A stretch of 42,742 bases of DNA, taken from Lactobacillus delbrueckii subsp. delbrueckii DSM 20074 = JCM 1012. Its GTDB lineage: Bacteria > Bacillota > Bacilli > Lactobacillales > Lactobacillaceae. The stretch is from positions 33,034 through 75,775 of the forward strand of contig NZ_AZCR01000003.1 in the NCBI RefSeq assembly GCF_001433875.1, read 5' to 3'. Of the stretch, positions 1-9,661 are shown piece by piece; within the stretch, counting starts at the first letter, position 1, and each line of letters starts with the position of its first letter. The notes under the pieces are model-generated. The model was not told the origin of the DNA, ran no database searches, and saw nothing but the letters and a program-made list of their open reading frames with translations. The position numbers and the translations under genes are program-made.

Positions 1-61
1 CGACCACCCGGGGCCGGCGGCGCTTGATGATGCGGATGATCTTGTTTTCGCCAAAAGACAT
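1..61 (-). CDS. yvcK: YvcK family protein (gluconeogenesis factor), N-terminal fragment
   Basis: Only the first 20 or so codons are inside the window; the gene runs off the left edge. The visible start reads MSFGENKIIRIIKRRRPRVV, and the RRRPRVV part fits the lead-in to the first strand of the YvcK/CofD-like nucleotide-sugar-binding fold. It starts 9 bases after the rapZ stop on the same strand. This is the conserved Firmicute order rapZ-yvcK-whiA, and context supplies most of the identification. YvcK proteins are needed for growth on gluconeogenic carbon sources and for normal cell shape in Bacillus. Nothing catalytic can be judged from this fragment. Confidence 0.75.
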   Translation of the reverse strand, partial: MSFGENKIIRIIKRRRPRVV

Positions 62-70
62 GCTGAATTC

Positions 71-949
71 CTACTTTCTGAGATAACGGCTGATTTCCCG
101 GTGGGTAATGTCAACCGGATATTTTTCAGACAAGTCGCGCGCCAGCTGCTGGGCGATCGAAACGCTGCGGTGCTGACCGCCCGTGCAGCCGATGGCGATC
201 GTCAGTTTTTCCTTGCCTTCGTCAATGTAGCCGGGAATTGCTGTCAACAAGAGGTCCAGCAGCTTGCCATAAAAGACCTTGGTTTCATCCTTGTCCATGA
301 CATAGTTGAAGACCCGCTTGTCCAGCCCCGTGAAGGGACGCAGTTCCGGAATGTAGAAGGGATTAGGCAGAAAGCGGACATCCATGACGATGTCAGCATC
401 AATTGGCATTCCATATTTGAAGCCGAAGGACATGACCTCAATCCCGAATTTTGGCTTGTGGAGTTCCCCGAATTTGCTCTGCAGCTTCTGCTTCAGTTCC
501 TTCGTCGTCATCTTGGAGGTATCCAAAATGTAGTTGGACCGGTTTCTGACCGGAGTCAAAATGCGGCGTTCATCCCGGATCCCGTCTAAAAGGCGGCCGT
601 TTTCCGCTAAAGGCGGCAGGCGGCGGGTTTCCTTGTAGCGGGCCACCAAGGTGTCGTCAGAAGCTTCCAAAAAGACAATCGTGGCCTGGGTCTGGCCGCT
701 GTCTTCCAGGGAGTTGATTTCGTCGATTAGGTCCTTGTAGAAGGACTTGACCCTGAGGTCGATCACCACGGCAACTTTTTCAAAGTCTTCCGAAGTGTTC
801 ATCAAGTCCCAGAAATTGCCCAGCAATTCCGGGGGCAGGTTGTCAACCACGAAGTAGCCGACATCTTCTAATGAGTGGGCGGCAACCGTCTTGCCGGCCC
901 CGCTCATCCCCGTCAAAATCAACAGCTGTTTCTTGTGTTTTTCATGCAT
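71..949 (-). CDS. rapZ: RapZ/YvcJ family nucleotide-binding protein
   Basis: P-loop protein of the RapZ (YvcJ) family, 292 residues from the chosen start. The N-terminal Walker A is GMSGAGKT (residues 14-21). The family hallmark GCTGGQHRSV sits near residue 254 in the C-terminal domain. In E. coli RapZ controls GlmZ sRNA decay; in Bacillus YvcJ binds and hydrolyses nucleotides and has been linked to competence gene expression. Start choice: a longer frame reaches 1012, but a good promoter (-35 TTGCCA, 17 bases, -10 TATGAT at 984-1012) covers those upstream codons, and GGAG lies 12 bases before the ATG at 949. yvcK follows 9 bases later, so the two are probably cotranscribed. The family assignment is firm; the molecular role in lactobacilli is inferred. 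Confidence 0.93.
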   Translation of the reverse strand: MHEKHKKQLLILTGMSGAGKTVAAHSLEDVGYFVVDNLPPELLGNFWDLMNTSEDFEKVAVVIDLRVKSFYKDLIDEINSLEDSGQTQATIVFLEASDDTLVARYKETRRLPPLAENGRLLDGIRDERRILTPVRNRSNYILDTSKMTTKELKQKLQSKFGELHKPKFGIEVMSFGFKYGMPIDADIVMDVRFLPNPFYIPELRPFTGLDKRVFNYVMDKDETKVFYGKLLDLLLTAIPGYIDEGKEKLTIAIGCTGGQHRSVSIAQQLARDLSEKYPVDITHREISRYLRK

Positions 950-983
950 GATTCCGTATTGCTCCCATAAAACGTTAAACTCT

Positions 984-1012
984 ATCATACCGGGCGTGCC
1001 GCGTCTTGGCAA
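984..1012 (-). promoter_or_regulatory. Promoter of rapZ-yvcK
   Basis: On the minus strand, TTGCCA (1007-1012) is followed after 17 bases by TATGAT (984-989), a near-consensus sigma-A promoter. Transcription would begin near 977, about 28 bases before the ATG at 949. Because the -10 overlaps an in-frame upstream ATG at 985, it argues for the shorter rapZ start. Confidence 0.7.
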
Positions 1013-1050
1013 TTATTTTGCCCTAGCTGCATTCCTATTCTCCACTATTT

Positions 1051-2088
1051 TTATAAAAAATCCCCTAAGCCGTAGACCCTTCTCCCTTGAAAACCGGTCA
1101 AGGTCTCAGCGTGGACCAAGGCACTCAAGACCGCTTCTTCGATTGTCTCCGCCCCGGCTTCAAAGACCGGGTCCAGCTGGCTGTCCGGCAAAAAGCTAAA
1201 GCTTTCCGCTTCTTTAGCGAAATGGCTGACCCTTTGCGCCGTGGAAAAAGCCAGGGCAATGTCGCCAGAACCATCGCCGATATACGACCCGGTTCTGGCT
1301 AAGCCAACCGCGCTCCGGCGGGCCAGGCGGCCTAGTTGCCGGCTGGAGAGAGGCAGGTCGGTGGCGATCACCATCACGATTGACCCCCGGCCTTTTTGAT
1401 AGCGGGCATAAAGCTGGTTATTTTCTGCTTTCGCCAGAGCCAAAACGGCATCTTTTAGTTCCTGGCCCAAAAGGCGGCTGCCAGCCCGCAACTTGCCAAA
1501 AGCCCCGAAATTGGCGCAGACCAGGCTGGCTACGTGATATTGTTCCAAAAGCCGTGAAGCTGACCCGATGCCGCCCTTAAAGCCTAAACAGCGCATACCG
1601 GTTCCGGCACCGACATTACCTTCCAGCAGGGGCGGATTACCCTCAGCTAAAGCTAAAGCCGTCAGAGCATCGCTCTCTTTAACCGGCAGGGACCTAATAT
1701 CATTCAAATCCCCGTCGTTACACTCCATTACGACCGGGTTAACCGTCCCGGTTGTGAGTCCGATCTCCGGGTTCCGGTCCAGCATGTAGCGGGTCAAGGC
1801 CGTCCAGCAGGTCCCCACGGCCAGGGTGTTGGTCATGATCTCCAAAGTACCCAGCTCATTGATCTGAACCAGGCCGGTAGTTTTGCCGAAGCCGTTGATG
1901 ACCTGGCCGCTGGCCAGCATTTTTTGCTTAAAAATATCACTCCCGAGCAAGATTGCCGTGACGCCGGTATTAACCCCGCCCTTTCGCAGGGTCACCTGGC
2001 ACACCTTGATCCCCGGAACATCGGTTATGTCGTTTTTCTCTCCGGTTTGATAAGCCCGGGGCAAAAACAGTTCTCCTTTTAAGCCCAT
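1051..2088 (-). CDS. P1/S58 family peptidase (DmpA-like aminopeptidase/amidase)
   Basis: A 345-residue member of the DmpA/P1 (MEROPS S58) N-terminal-nucleophile family. These enzymes self-cleave before a serine and act as L-aminopeptidase/D-amidases or beta-peptidases. Visible features are the N-terminal NDITDVPGIKVCQVT segment, CANFG near residue 193 (the family's conserved Asn), GRGS-IVMVIATD with the likely nucleophile Ser236, and GDGSGDIALAF near residue 272. The length fits the family. The TGA stop of the upstream M55-type gene is part of the ribosome binding site (TGAGGTGG, 3 bases from the ATG), so the two are translationally coupled. Both families act on D-amino acid or unusual peptide substrates, which suggests scavenging of peptidoglycan or modified peptides. 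The substrate is unknown. Confidence 0.85.
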   Translation of the reverse strand: MGLKGELFLPRAYQTGEKNDITDVPGIKVCQVTLRKGGVNTGVTAILLGSDIFKQKMLASGQVINGFGKTTGLVQINELGTLEIMTNTLAVGTCWTALTRYMLDRNPEIGLTTGTVNPVVMECNDGDLNDIRSLPVKESDALTALALAEGNPPLLEGNVGAGTGMRCLGFKGGIGSASRLLEQYHVASLVCANFGAFGKLRAGSRLLGQELKDAVLALAKAENNQLYARYQKGRGSIVMVIATDLPLSSRQLGRLARRSAVGLARTGSYIGDGSGDIALAFSTAQRVSHFAKEAESFSFLPDSQLDPVFEAGAETIEEAVLSALVHAETLTGFQGRRVYGLGDFL

Positions 2089-2096
2089 CTTCCACC

Positions 2097-2902
2097 TCAG
2101 ATTTCCGTCATGAACATTTTCACCGTCAAGAGTTCCATAATGCTCTTGGCCCGGTAGGAAACGATCCGCTCGCCTGCTCGCTCAGCTCCCGGGTAAAAAG
2201 AAGCGGCTCTGGCCCGGCCTGCTGAAGAAAAGCAGAATTCCAGCAGGTATTCGTCAGCTAAAAGCGGCAGACCACCGGGCCCCGCCAAGGCTTCCTTGAT
2301 CCCGGTCGCGATGCCCGCTGCGACTTCCTGGGGGCTCTTATTGACAGTCGCGATGCCCACTCCTTTTTTAGTGGCGCAGGTCATGATGCCCGGGCAAAAG
2401 TCCTCAGCCCGCCGGCAAATTCCGGCATCCCCGGCCAGGAAAAGTGAGGGTACCCCGTACTGGGCCGCGCAGAGGCTGTTGAAGGTAAATTCCGAGGCCA
2501 ATTCCCCGTTCAGCTTGACCCAGGAATACCAGACATGTTCCACTGTATGGTCCAAGGGCGTTTCGCTGGAGCCGGCCGGAGAGTGGCTGCCGATATGGAT
2601 TGCCCCGGCATAGTCGGATGAAATTCCCGCCATCATTTCTTCTGGTGAAGAGTCCCAGCCCTGGATCAGTTCCGTGCCCGCCGGCAACAGGGCCGGATCC
2701 AGATTGATCCCGTCCTCATGCCCGTCTTTGACGGTCACCTGGTAGCCGGCCTGCTGGCAGGCCTTGACCGCGGCCACGGTTTCCCGGGTCATTCCAGGTC
2801 ATTTCTTTTAAAGACAGGTCATAGCCCTTGTGGCCATAATGGGTCTCTAGTAACGCCGGCGCAGCCCTCCATGTCGCAGGAAATATAAATCTTTTTCTCC
2901 AT
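2097..2902 (-). pseudogene. M55 family D-aminopeptidase (DppA-like), frameshifted
   Basis: The body (231 residues from 2792 down) resembles DppA, a zinc D-aminopeptidase. It shows VKDGHED and GSHSPAG, matching the two metal/active-site His regions, and SEFTFNS matching the later Glu region. The expected N-terminus is still present upstream in another frame: ATG at 2902 behind GGGAGG reads MEKKIYISCDMEGCAGVT, containing the first two metal ligands (Asp and Glu of CDMEG). That frame stops at GGGCTATGA. A third frame between reads ETHYGHKGYDLSLKEMT. Two lesions separate the pieces: a net +1 (or -2) change just after GVT, and an imperfect 10-base duplication (GAAATGACCT then GGAATGACCC) just before 2792. 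The intact C-terminal part alone would lack metal ligands and should be inactive. A sequencing error is possible but two lesions make decay more likely. Confidence 0.8.
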
Positions 2903-2953
2903 TTTCCCTTGCCTCCCTGCTTTTACTTTTTCCTTACACTTTTTATTACCATC

Positions 2954-2999
2954 AAAAAAACTGCCAACACTTAAACAATCTGTTAAGTATCGGCAGTTT
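2954..2999 (-). terminator. Terminator of the DUF308 gene
   Basis: AAACTGCC (2958-2965) pairs with GGCAGTTT (2992-2999), with an inner ACTTAA/TTAAGT helix. On the minus strand the hairpin is followed by a run of seven U. It lies just after the stop of the DUF308 gene. Confidence 0.8.
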
Positions 3000-3006
3000 A
3001 AAATGC

Positions 3007-3549
3007 TTAACGGTGCATAAAGGCCAAAGCAATCTCATTTATCCCGAAGATCATCAGGTAGATCGCGATCAAGTAGACCGTGCTCATCACCGCGATAATC
3101 GGTCTGAACAGAAGCATAACCCCGACAACCAGGCTCAGGATGTTCAAGAGCAGGTTGAAGAAGAAATACCAGCCGGTCTCAAAGAAACGCAGGTGCCAGG
3201 CAAAGACGATCCCGATCACCGAGTCGACGATGAACCAGATAGCCACCAAGATCGCGATCGTGTATGCCCCGACCTTGTTATCCCACAGGAAGAAGATCCC
3301 GATCAAAATGTCAAAGATCCCCGATAAAAGGGTCGTCCAAGACGGGCCAAAGATACCGTGAAAGCCGGCATACATGGAAATCCAAGCGCTCCCCTGCATG
3401 ATCAACAAGACGGCCAGAACGATGACCAGGCCCCGCAAGCCCTTGCCAGGGTTGGCAAAGAGAAAAATGCTTAAAACGACGGAGATGACCCCAGCGATGA
3501 AGACGCCCCAGTCAAAGCCGCGTTTTTCGTTGTAGCCAGAATCAAACAT
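3007..3549 (-). CDS. DUF308/HdeD-like membrane protein
   Basis: A 180-residue, very hydrophobic protein with about six predicted membrane helices. It follows the HdeD/DUF308 pattern of paired helices with short turns (for example FIAGVISVVLSIFLFANPGKGLRGLVIVL split over helices 1 and 2). Start: ATG at 3549 preceded by AGGGGTGA with 5-base spacing; the frame extends 13 codons further upstream but without a comparable site. HdeD in enterobacteria is linked to acid resistance; in lactobacilli the function is not established. The gene sits between uvrA and the peptidase pair with its own terminator, so it is probably a single-gene unit. Confidence 0.78.
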   Translation of the reverse strand: MFDSGYNEKRGFDWGVFIAGVISVVLSIFLFANPGKGLRGLVIVLAVLLIMQGSAWISMYAGFHGIFGPSWTTLLSGIFDILIGIFFLWDNKVGAYTIAILVAIWFIVDSVIGIVFAWHLRFFETGWYFFFNLLLNILSLVVGVMLLFRPIIAVMSTVYLIAIYLMIFGINEIALAFMHR

Positions 3550-3645
3550 AAAAATCACCCCTTCACACTGAAGTAAAAATTCTGACAATTATTTGGCTTC
3601 AACTTTCATTTTACAATACTTTGCTAAAAAAGGTTTAAGGCGTGA

Positions 3646-6504
3646 TTAAGATTCTTTTTCTTTATTTGCAAGACTGCTTTCAGTCAAAGCTTTGTCCCGG
3701 CCCAAAACTGGCTTGAGATACTTGCCAGTCCAGGACTCTGGGCAGTCTGCCACCTCTTCCGGCGTCCCCGTGCAGACCACCTGGCCGCCCCGCTCGCCCC
3801 CGTTAGGGCCCAGGTCGATCAGCCAGTCAGCCGTCTTGATCACGTCCAAGTTGTGTTCGATCACCAAAACCGTGTTGCCCTGGTCCACCAGGCGCTGGAG
3901 GACTTCCAAAAGGCGCTTGATGTCGTCGGTGTGCAGGCCAGTAGTTGGTTCATCCAGGATGTAGAAGTTTTTCCCAGTCGATAACTTCTGCAGTTCGCTG
4001 GCCAGTTTCATCCGCTGGGCTTCCCCGCCGGACAAAGTGGTGGCTGGCTGGCCCAGTTTGACATAGCCCAGACCAACGTCGACGATGGTCTGCAGCTTGC
4101 GGTGGATCTTGGGAATATTAACGAAGAAGTCACAAGCTTCACTGATCGTCATGTCCAGGACCTGGGCGATATTCTTTTCCCGGTAAGTCACTTCCAAAGT
4201 TTCAGAATTATAGCGCTGGCCATGGCAGACTTCACAAGGAACGTAGACGTCCGGCAGGAAGTTCATTTCGATCTTGAGGATCCCGTCCCCGTGGCAGGTT
4301 TCGCAGCGCCCGCCCTTGACGTTGAAGGAGAAGCGGGCCTTGGTGTAGCCCCGCATCTTGGCTTCATTGGTCTGGGCAAAAAGGGTCCGGATATCGTCAA
4401 AGACGCTGGTGTAGGTCGCCGGGTTGCTCCGCGGGGTCCGGCCGATCGGGCTTTGGTCGATGTCGATCACTTTTTCAATATTCTTCCAGCCGGTCAGCTT
4501 GTCATACTTGCCCGGCTTGGCGGAATTGTGGTTGAGCTTCTGGGCCAGGACCCGCTTTAAAATCTGGTTGACCAGGGTGGACTTGCCGGACCCGGAAACC
4601 CCGGTCACGACCACAAATTCACTCAAAGGGAATTCGACGCTGATATTCTTCAGGTTGTTCTCCGCCGCCCCGGTCAGCTTCAGCTTCTTGCCGCTGCCCT
4701 TCCGCCGCTTCAATGGTACCGGGATGAACTTTTCTCCCCGCAGGTACTGGCCAGTCAAAGACTTCGGATTGGCCATGACTTCTTCCGGCGTTCCGGCCGC
4801 CATAACCTCCCCGCCCTGGCTGCCGGCCCCTGGCCCCATGTCGATCAAGTAGTCAGCAGCCCGCATAGTTTCATCGTCGTGTTCAACAACAATCAAGGAG
4901 TTGCCCAGGTCCCGCATCCGCTTCAAAGAAGCGATCAAGCGGTCGTTGTCCCGCTGGTGCAGGCCGATAGACGGTTCATCCAAGACATACATAACCCCGG
5001 ACAGGTTGGACCCGATCTGAGTGGCCAGGCGGATCCGCTGGGCTTCCCCTCCGGATAAAGTACCGGCTGATCTGGACAGGGTCAGGTAGTCCAGGCCGAC
5101 GCTGACCAGGAAATTCAAGCGGTCGCAGACTTCTTTTAGGATCGGCTTGGCGATAGCAGCTTCCTGCTCACTTAAGTCAACTGCCTTGAAAAAGGCCAGG
5201 CCATCCTTGATTGACAAGTCACTGGCTTCAGCCAGGTTCTTGCCATTGACCTTAACGGCCAGTGCCTTCTCATTAAGCCGCTTGCCGCCGCAGACCTCAC
5301 AAGGCAATTCAGTCATGTACTTGCCCATGACTTCCTGCATGAACTTGGACATTGGCTTGGCGTAGCGGCGGTCGACATTGTTGATCACCCCTTCAAAGGG
5401 CTGCTTGGTGTCGTTGACCCCGAAGTCCCCTTCCAGATGGAAGTGGATTTCCTTGTCTGACCCATTTAAGATAATGTCTCTTTGCCGCTTGGTCAGCTTT
5501 TTAAAAGGCTTGTCCATCGGGATCTTCAAAGCCGCGCAGGCCTGCTCCAGCATCCCCATGTAGTACTTTGACCCTGCCCAAGGAGCCAGGGCCCCTTCAG
5601 CCAAGCTCTTGTCCTTGTCCGGGATCACTAAGTCCGGGTCAACCGCCAGCATCATCCCCAGGCCATCGCAGGCCGGGCAGGCCCCGAAAGGCGCGTTGAA
5701 GGAGAAAAGGCGGGGCTCCATTTCCCCGACTGTAAAGCCGCAAAGAGGACAGGCGTAGTATTCAGAAAAACTGAGCTTCTCGCCCCCGATCACGTCAACG
5801 TCCATGTAGCCCTCAGACAGGCGCAGGGCTGCTTCAGCCGAGTCAAAGAGGCGGGACCGGATCCCGTCTTTGATGACCAGGCGGTCAACCACGATTTCGA
5901 TATCATGGCGCTTGTTTTTCTCTAAAGCAAATTCCTCACTGGCGTCGTGCAGCTCGCCGTCAACGATCACCCGGACATAGCCGGCCCGGCGGATTCGGGC
6001 GAAAACCTCCTTGTGCTCGCCCCGCTTGCCCCGGATAACCGGGGACAAAAGCTGGATCTTGCTTCTTTCCGGCAAATCCAGGATCCGGGTCACCATCTGG
6101 TCAACCGACTGCCGCTGGATCAAGGTGCCGTCGTTTGGGCAGTAAGGGTGGCCGACCCTGGCCCAGAGCAGGCGGAGGTAGTCGTTGATTTCAGTAACCG
6201 TGCCGACTGTTGAGCGGGGGTTGTGGGAGGTCGTCTTCTGGTCGATGGAAATGGCCGGGTTAAGGCCGTCGATTGAGTCGACGTCGGCCTTGTCCATTTG
6301 CCCTAAAAACTGGCGGGCATAGCTGGACAGAGATTCGACGTAGCGGCGCCGGCCTTCAGCATATAGGGTGTCAAAAGCCAGTGAGCTCTTGCCAGAACCC
6401 GATAAGCCAGTAATAACGACCAGCTGGTCTTTAGGAATGGTTACGTCGATATCTTTTAAATTGTGCTCACGGGCACCGCGGATGACAATCTTTCTATCTG
6501 CCAT
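3646..6504 (-). CDS. uvrA: Excinuclease ABC subunit A
   Basis: UvrA, the DNA damage-sensing ATPase of nucleotide excision repair, 952 residues, normal family length. It has two ABC modules. The first Walker A is GLSGSGKS (33-40), with signature [13 protein letters not shown] near 481. The second Walker A is GVSGSGKS near 633, with signature [13 protein letters not shown] near 821. The zinc-binding pairs CPLC...CPAC (about 252-280) and CETC...CEVC (about 731-758) are complete. Its ATG overlaps the end of uvrB by 11 bases (the uvrB TAG lies inside the first uvrA codons), so translation is coupled and both are controlled by the LexA-box promoter before uvrB. No convincing terminator was found between its stop and the DUF308 gene. 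Confidence 0.98.
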   Translation of the reverse strand: MADRKIVIRGAREHNLKDIDVTIPKDQLVVITGLSGSGKSSLAFDTLYAEGRRRYVESLSSYARQFLGQMDKADVDSIDGLNPAISIDQKTTSHNPRSTVGTVTEINDYLRLLWARVGHPYCPNDGTLIQRQSVDQMVTRILDLPERSKIQLLSPVIRGKRGEHKEVFARIRRAGYVRVIVDGELHDASEEFALEKNKRHDIEIVVDRLVIKDGIRSRLFDSAEAALRLSEGYMDVDVIGGEKLSFSEYYACPLCGFTVGEMEPRLFSFNAPFGACPACDGLGMMLAVDPDLVIPDKDKSLAEGALAPWAGSKYYMGMLEQACAALKIPMDKPFKKLTKRQRDIILNGSDKEIHFHLEGDFGVNDTKQPFEGVINNVDRRYAKPMSKFMQEVMGKYMTELPCEVCGGKRLNEKALAVKVNGKNLAEASDLSIKDGLAFFKAVDLSEQEAAIAKPILKEVCDRLNFLVSVGLDYLTLSRSAGTLSGGEAQRIRLATQIGSNLSGVMYVLDEPSIGLHQRDNDRLIASLKRMRDLGNSLIVVEHDDETMRAADYLIDMGPGAGSQGGEVMAAGTPEEVMANPKSLTGQYLRGEKFIPVPLKRRKGSGKKLKLTGAAENNLKNISVEFPLSEFVVVTGVSGSGKSTLVNQILKRVLAQKLNHNSAKPGKYDKLTGWKNIEKVIDIDQSPIGRTPRSNPATYTSVFDDIRTLFAQTNEAKMRGYTKARFSFNVKGGRCETCHGDGILKIEMNFLPDVYVPCEVCHGQRYNSETLEVTYREKNIAQVLDMTISEACDFFVNIPKIHRKLQTIVDVGLGYVKLGQPATTLSGGEAQRMKLASELQKLSTGKNFYILDEPTTGLHTDDIKRLLEVLQRLVDQGNTVLVIEHNLDVIKTADWLIDLGPNGGERGGQVVCTGTPEEVADCPESWTGKYLKPVLGRDKALTESSLANKEKES

Positions 6505-8536
6505 TGAAGTCCTTGCCTTTCTTCTTAATCGGTTTTCTTACAGAGCCTTCCAATTCGATAATCGCGTCGCGGAGGTTAGCCGCGCTTTCAAAGTCCAAGC
6601 GCTTGGCCGCGTCTTGCATCTGCTCTTTCAAGTTGGCGATCATCTGCTTCTTCTGCTTGGCCGTCAGCTCGTCGAGGTTGAGGTCGGCGAAGGAGTCTGA
6701 CTTTTCGGCTTCCTTGTCGGCCTTGACTACGGAGATCATGTCCCGGACCGGCTTGATGATGGTCTTTGGCACGATCCCATGCTCTTCATTGTACTTCATC
6801 TGGATGGCCCGGCGGCGGTTCGTTTCATCAATCGCCAGCTTCATGGAATCGGTGATCCGGTCAGCATACATGATAACTTCACCGTTGGCGTTCCGGGCCG
6901 CCCGGCCCATGGTCTGGATCAGCGGCCGGTAGGCCCGCAGGAAGCCTTCCTTGTCCGCGTCCAGAATGGCCACCAGGGAAACTTCCGGTACGTCGATCCC
7001 TTCCCTAAGCAGGTTGATCCCGATCAAAACGTCAAACTTGCCCAAGCGGAGGTCGCGGATGATCTGCATTCTTTCCAGGGTTTTAATGTCCGAGTGCAGG
7101 TAGCGGACCTTGATGCCCAGGTCTTTCAAGTAGTCGGTCAAGTCTTCAGCCATCTTTTTGGTCAAAGTAGTGACAAAAACCCGTTCCTTTCTTTCAATCC
7201 GCAGGTTGATTTCAGCAACCAGGTCATCGATCTGCCCTTCAATTGGCCGGACCTCGACCTTCGGGTCCAAAAGGCCGGTCGGCCGGATGACCTGTTCCAC
7301 GATCCGGCTAGTCTGGTTTAATTCATAGTCACCCGGGGTGGCTGACACATACATGATCTGGTTGACATGCTGCTCAAATTCTTCCAGCTTTAGGGGCCGG
7401 TTGTCCAAGGCTGACGGCAGGCGGAAGCCATAGTCAATCAAGGTCTGCTTTCTGTTTCTGTCCCCGTTATACATGGCCCGGATTTCCGGCATGGTGGCGT
7501 GGGATTCGTCGATTAAAATCAGGGAATCCTTGGGGAAGAAGTCCAAAAGGGTGTATGGCGGCTCACCGGCTTTGCGGTTTTCCATCTGCCGGGAGTAGTT
7601 TTCAATCCCGTTGGTGTAGCCGACTTCTCTCAGCATTTCCAAGTCGTAGGTGGTCCGCTGCTTGATTCTTTCTGCCTCCAGCAGCTTACCTTCTTTTTCA
7701 AACTTCTTGACCTGGTCGTCCATCTCAGCCTTGATCCGGTCGATAGCCCCGGTCAGCTGATCATCGTTGGTCATGAAGTGGGTGGCCGGGAAAAGGGAGA
7801 TGCTGTCTCTGACCCCGTGCACTTCCCCGGTCAAGGGGTCAACTTCGACAATCCGGTCGATTTCGTCGCCAAAAAATTCAATCCGGTAGGCCCGGTCAGA
7901 ATAGCCGGCCGGGAAAACTTCCACGACGTCGCCCCGGACCCGGAAGCGGCCCCGCTGGAAGTCGATGTCGTTTCTGTCATACTGGATGTTGACCAAGTCT
8001 CTGAGCAGGGTGTTTCTTTCGTATTCCTGGCCAGTATAGACGTTTAACACACTGGCCGCGTATTCTCTTGGGTCACCCAAACCGTATATACAGGAAACGG
8101 AAGCCACCACGATGACGTCATTTCTGGACATCAAGGCGCTGGTGGCGGCGTGCCGCAGCTGGTCGATTTCGTCGTTGATCGAGGCGTCTTTTTCAATGTA
8201 AGTGTCTGACTGGGGCACGTAGGCTTCCGGCTGGTAGTAGTCATAGTAAGAAACGAAGTATTCCACGGCGTTGTTCGGGAAAAATTCCTTAAATTCATTG
8301 TAGAGCTGGCCAACCAGGGTCTTGTTGTGGGTAATGACCAGGGTCGGCTTGTTCATTTTGGCAATTACATTGGCCATGGTATAGGTCTTCCCCGTCCCCG
8401 TTGCCCCCTTGAGGATCTGCTCTTTATCGCCGGCTTGAAAACCGGCCGTCAGCTGGTCGATGGCCTGCTGCTGGTCACCGGCCGGCTTATATGGTGAGAC
8501 GAGTTCAAATTTGTTATTGTCTTGCCGTTTAATCAC
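6494..8536 (-). CDS. uvrB: Excinuclease ABC subunit B
   Basis: UvrB, the helicase-like damage-verification subunit, 680 residues. Walker A GATGTGKT is at 44-51. The beta-hairpin region [17 protein letters not shown] is near 99, DESH near 345, helicase motif [11 protein letters not shown] toward the end, and the C-terminal UVR motif ([15 protein letters not shown]) that contacts UvrC is present. The start is a GTG behind GGGGG with 5-base spacing. uvrA follows with an 11-base overlap. The promoter region contains a LexA (DinR) box, so SOS induction is expected. Confidence 0.98.
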   Translation of the reverse strand: MIKRQDNNKFELVSPYKPAGDQQQAIDQLTAGFQAGDKEQILKGATGTGKTYTMANVIAKMNKPTLVITHNKTLVGQLYNEFKEFFPNNAVEYFVSYYDYYQPEAYVPQSDTYIEKDASINDEIDQLRHAATSALMSRNDVIVVASVSCIYGLGDPREYAASVLNVYTGQEYERNTLLRDLVNIQYDRNDIDFQRGRFRVRGDVVEVFPAGYSDRAYRIEFFGDEIDRIVEVDPLTGEVHGVRDSISLFPATHFMTNDDQLTGAIDRIKAEMDDQVKKFEKEGKLLEAERIKQRTTYDLEMLREVGYTNGIENYSRQMENRKAGEPPYTLLDFFPKDSLILIDESHATMPEIRAMYNGDRNRKQTLIDYGFRLPSALDNRPLKLEEFEQHVNQIMYVSATPGDYELNQTSRIVEQVIRPTGLLDPKVEVRPIEGQIDDLVAEINLRIERKERVFVTTLTKKMAEDLTDYLKDLGIKVRYLHSDIKTLERMQIIRDLRLGKFDVLIGINLLREGIDVPEVSLVAILDADKEGFLRAYRPLIQTMGRAARNANGEVIMYADRITDSMKLAIDETNRRRAIQMKYNEEHGIVPKTIIKPVRDMISVVKADKEAEKSDSFADLNLDELTAKQKKQMIANLKEQMQDAAKRLDFESAANLRDAIIELEGSVRKPIKKKGKDFNGR

Positions 8537-8574
8537 TTTTTCCCCCTTAAACTTGCAATAATCAGTCGTAATCT

Positions 8575-8604
8575 ATTTTACTACCCGAACATAGATTCTA
8601 ACAA
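8575..8604 (-). promoter_or_regulatory. uvrBA promoter with LexA (SOS) box in the spacer
   Basis: On the minus strand, TTGTTA (8599-8604), an 18-base spacer and TAAAAT (8575-8580) form a promoter about 40 bases before uvrB. The spacer holds GAATCTATGTTC (8587-8598), one mismatch from the Gram-positive LexA core GAAC-N4-GTTC. A repressor bound there would block RNA polymerase directly. Confidence 0.72.
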
Positions 8605-8616
8605 TATTTTGCTCAA

Positions 8617-8650
8617 AGAAAAAAAGCAGCAGACCACTTGTCCGCTGCTT
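8617..8650 (-). terminator. Terminator of trxB
   Basis: AAGCAGC-A-GAC pairs with GTC-C-GCTGCTT (8624-8650) around a CACTT loop. A U-rich run follows on the minus strand, immediately after the trxB stop. It isolates trxB from uvrB. Confidence 0.85.
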
Positions 8651-8657
8651 TTAATAT

Positions 8658-9590
8658 CTATTTCAAAAAGCCCTTGGCTTGCAGGTAGTTGTAAGCTTCT
8701 TGCCCGGCCACGCTGCCTTCGCCCACGGCGGTCGTTACCTGGCGCAAATCCTTTGGCCGCACGTCGCCGGCCGCGAAGATCCCTTCCTGCCGGGTCCGCA
8801 TCAATTCGTCAGTAGGAATCCAGCCGTTTTCGTCCAGGATGTCCAGGCCATCCAGGGCCTTAGTCACTGGCAAAACGCCAACGTAAATGAAGACGCCCTT
8901 GGTGGCAAATTCCTTTTCTTCCCCGCTGACCTTGTCCTTGTAACGGATCCCGCTGACCTTGCCGTCTTCGCCGACGATTTCTTCAGTCAGGGCGTTCCAG
9001 ACAAACTTGATCTTCGGGTGCTTGAAGGCCTTCTCCTGCAGTTCAGGCTTGGCCCGCAGCTGGTCTCTTCTGTGAACGACCGTGACTGACTTGGCTGACT
9101 GAGCCAGGTAAAGCCCTTCCTGGATGGCCGAGTCGCCCCCGCCGATCACCGTCACGTCTTCATCTCTGAAGAAAGCTGCATCGCAGACGGCGCAGTAAGA
9201 AACACCATGGCCGGAATAAGTTTCCTCTCCCGGCACGTTCAAGCGCTTGTGCTCTGATCCAGTAGCGATGATCACGGCTGGAGCCAGGTATTCCTCGCTG
9301 TCCGTAATCACCCGCTTGTAGTCGCCTTCCAGCTTGACGGCCTGGACGTCGCCATATTCATAGCTGGCCCCGGCGTTTTGCACGGTCTGGTACATCTTTT
9401 CGCCCAGTTCCGGCCCCTGAACTTCCACAAAGCCCGGGTAATTGTCGATGTCGGCAGTGTTGTTCATCTGCCCCCCGTAAATCCCCCGGTCTAAGAGGAC
9501 CGTCTTCAGGTTGGCCCGGGCCGCGTAAACTGCTGCCGTCATGCCGGCTGGACCGGCACCAATGATTACTACGTCAACTTCTTTGGTCAT
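8658..9590 (-). CDS. trxB: Thioredoxin-disulfide reductase
   Basis: FAD/NADPH-dependent thioredoxin reductase, 310 residues from the ATG at 9590. That ATG has AAGGAGG at good spacing; a longer frame adds six codons but lacks a site. It has FAD-binding GAGPAG (11-16), redox pair CAVC (133-136), NADPH-binding GGGDSA (150-155), and C-terminal FAAGDVRPKDLRQ FAD contact. Together with thioredoxin it keeps cytosolic proteins reduced, important in an organism without catalase or glutathione-based defence. The CAVC disulfide separates it from ferredoxin-NADP reductases of the same fold. It has its own promoter and terminator although it follows gpsA closely. Confidence 0.97.
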   Translation of the reverse strand: MTKEVDVVIIGAGPAGMTAAVYAARANLKTVLLDRGIYGGQMNNTADIDNYPGFVEVQGPELGEKMYQTVQNAGASYEYGDVQAVKLEGDYKRVITDSEEYLAPAVIIATGSEHKRLNVPGEETYSGHGVSYCAVCDAAFFRDEDVTVIGGGDSAIQEGLYLAQSAKSVTVVHRRDQLRAKPELQEKAFKHPKIKFVWNALTEEIVGEDGKVSGIRYKDKVSGEEKEFATKGVFIYVGVLPVTKALDGLDILDENGWIPTDELMRTRQEGIFAAGDVRPKDLRQVTTAVGEGSVAGQEAYNYLQAKGFLK

Positions 9591-9626
9591 AAACAGCCTC
9601 CTTGCCACTTACTTTTTATAAGTAAT

Positions 9627-9654
9627 ATCATACAGGATTTTCAAAAGATTGCAA
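9627..9654 (-). promoter_or_regulatory. Promoter of trxB
   Basis: On the minus strand, TTGCAA (9649-9654), 16 bases, then TATGAT (9627-9632), ending about 37 bases before the trxB ATG. It lies in the 71-base gpsA-trxB gap, so trxB can be transcribed separately from the hprK-lgt-gpsA run. Confidence 0.65.
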
Positions 9655-9661
9655 GCCTCTT

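Noticed and set aside
101-589. Plus-strand frame opposite rapZ
   Set aside because: Antisense shadow of a well-supported gene; no ribosome binding site and no recognisable protein.
985-1012. Longer rapZ starting upstream of 949
   Set aside because: The extra codons overlap the promoter -10 and spacer and lack a ribosome binding site.
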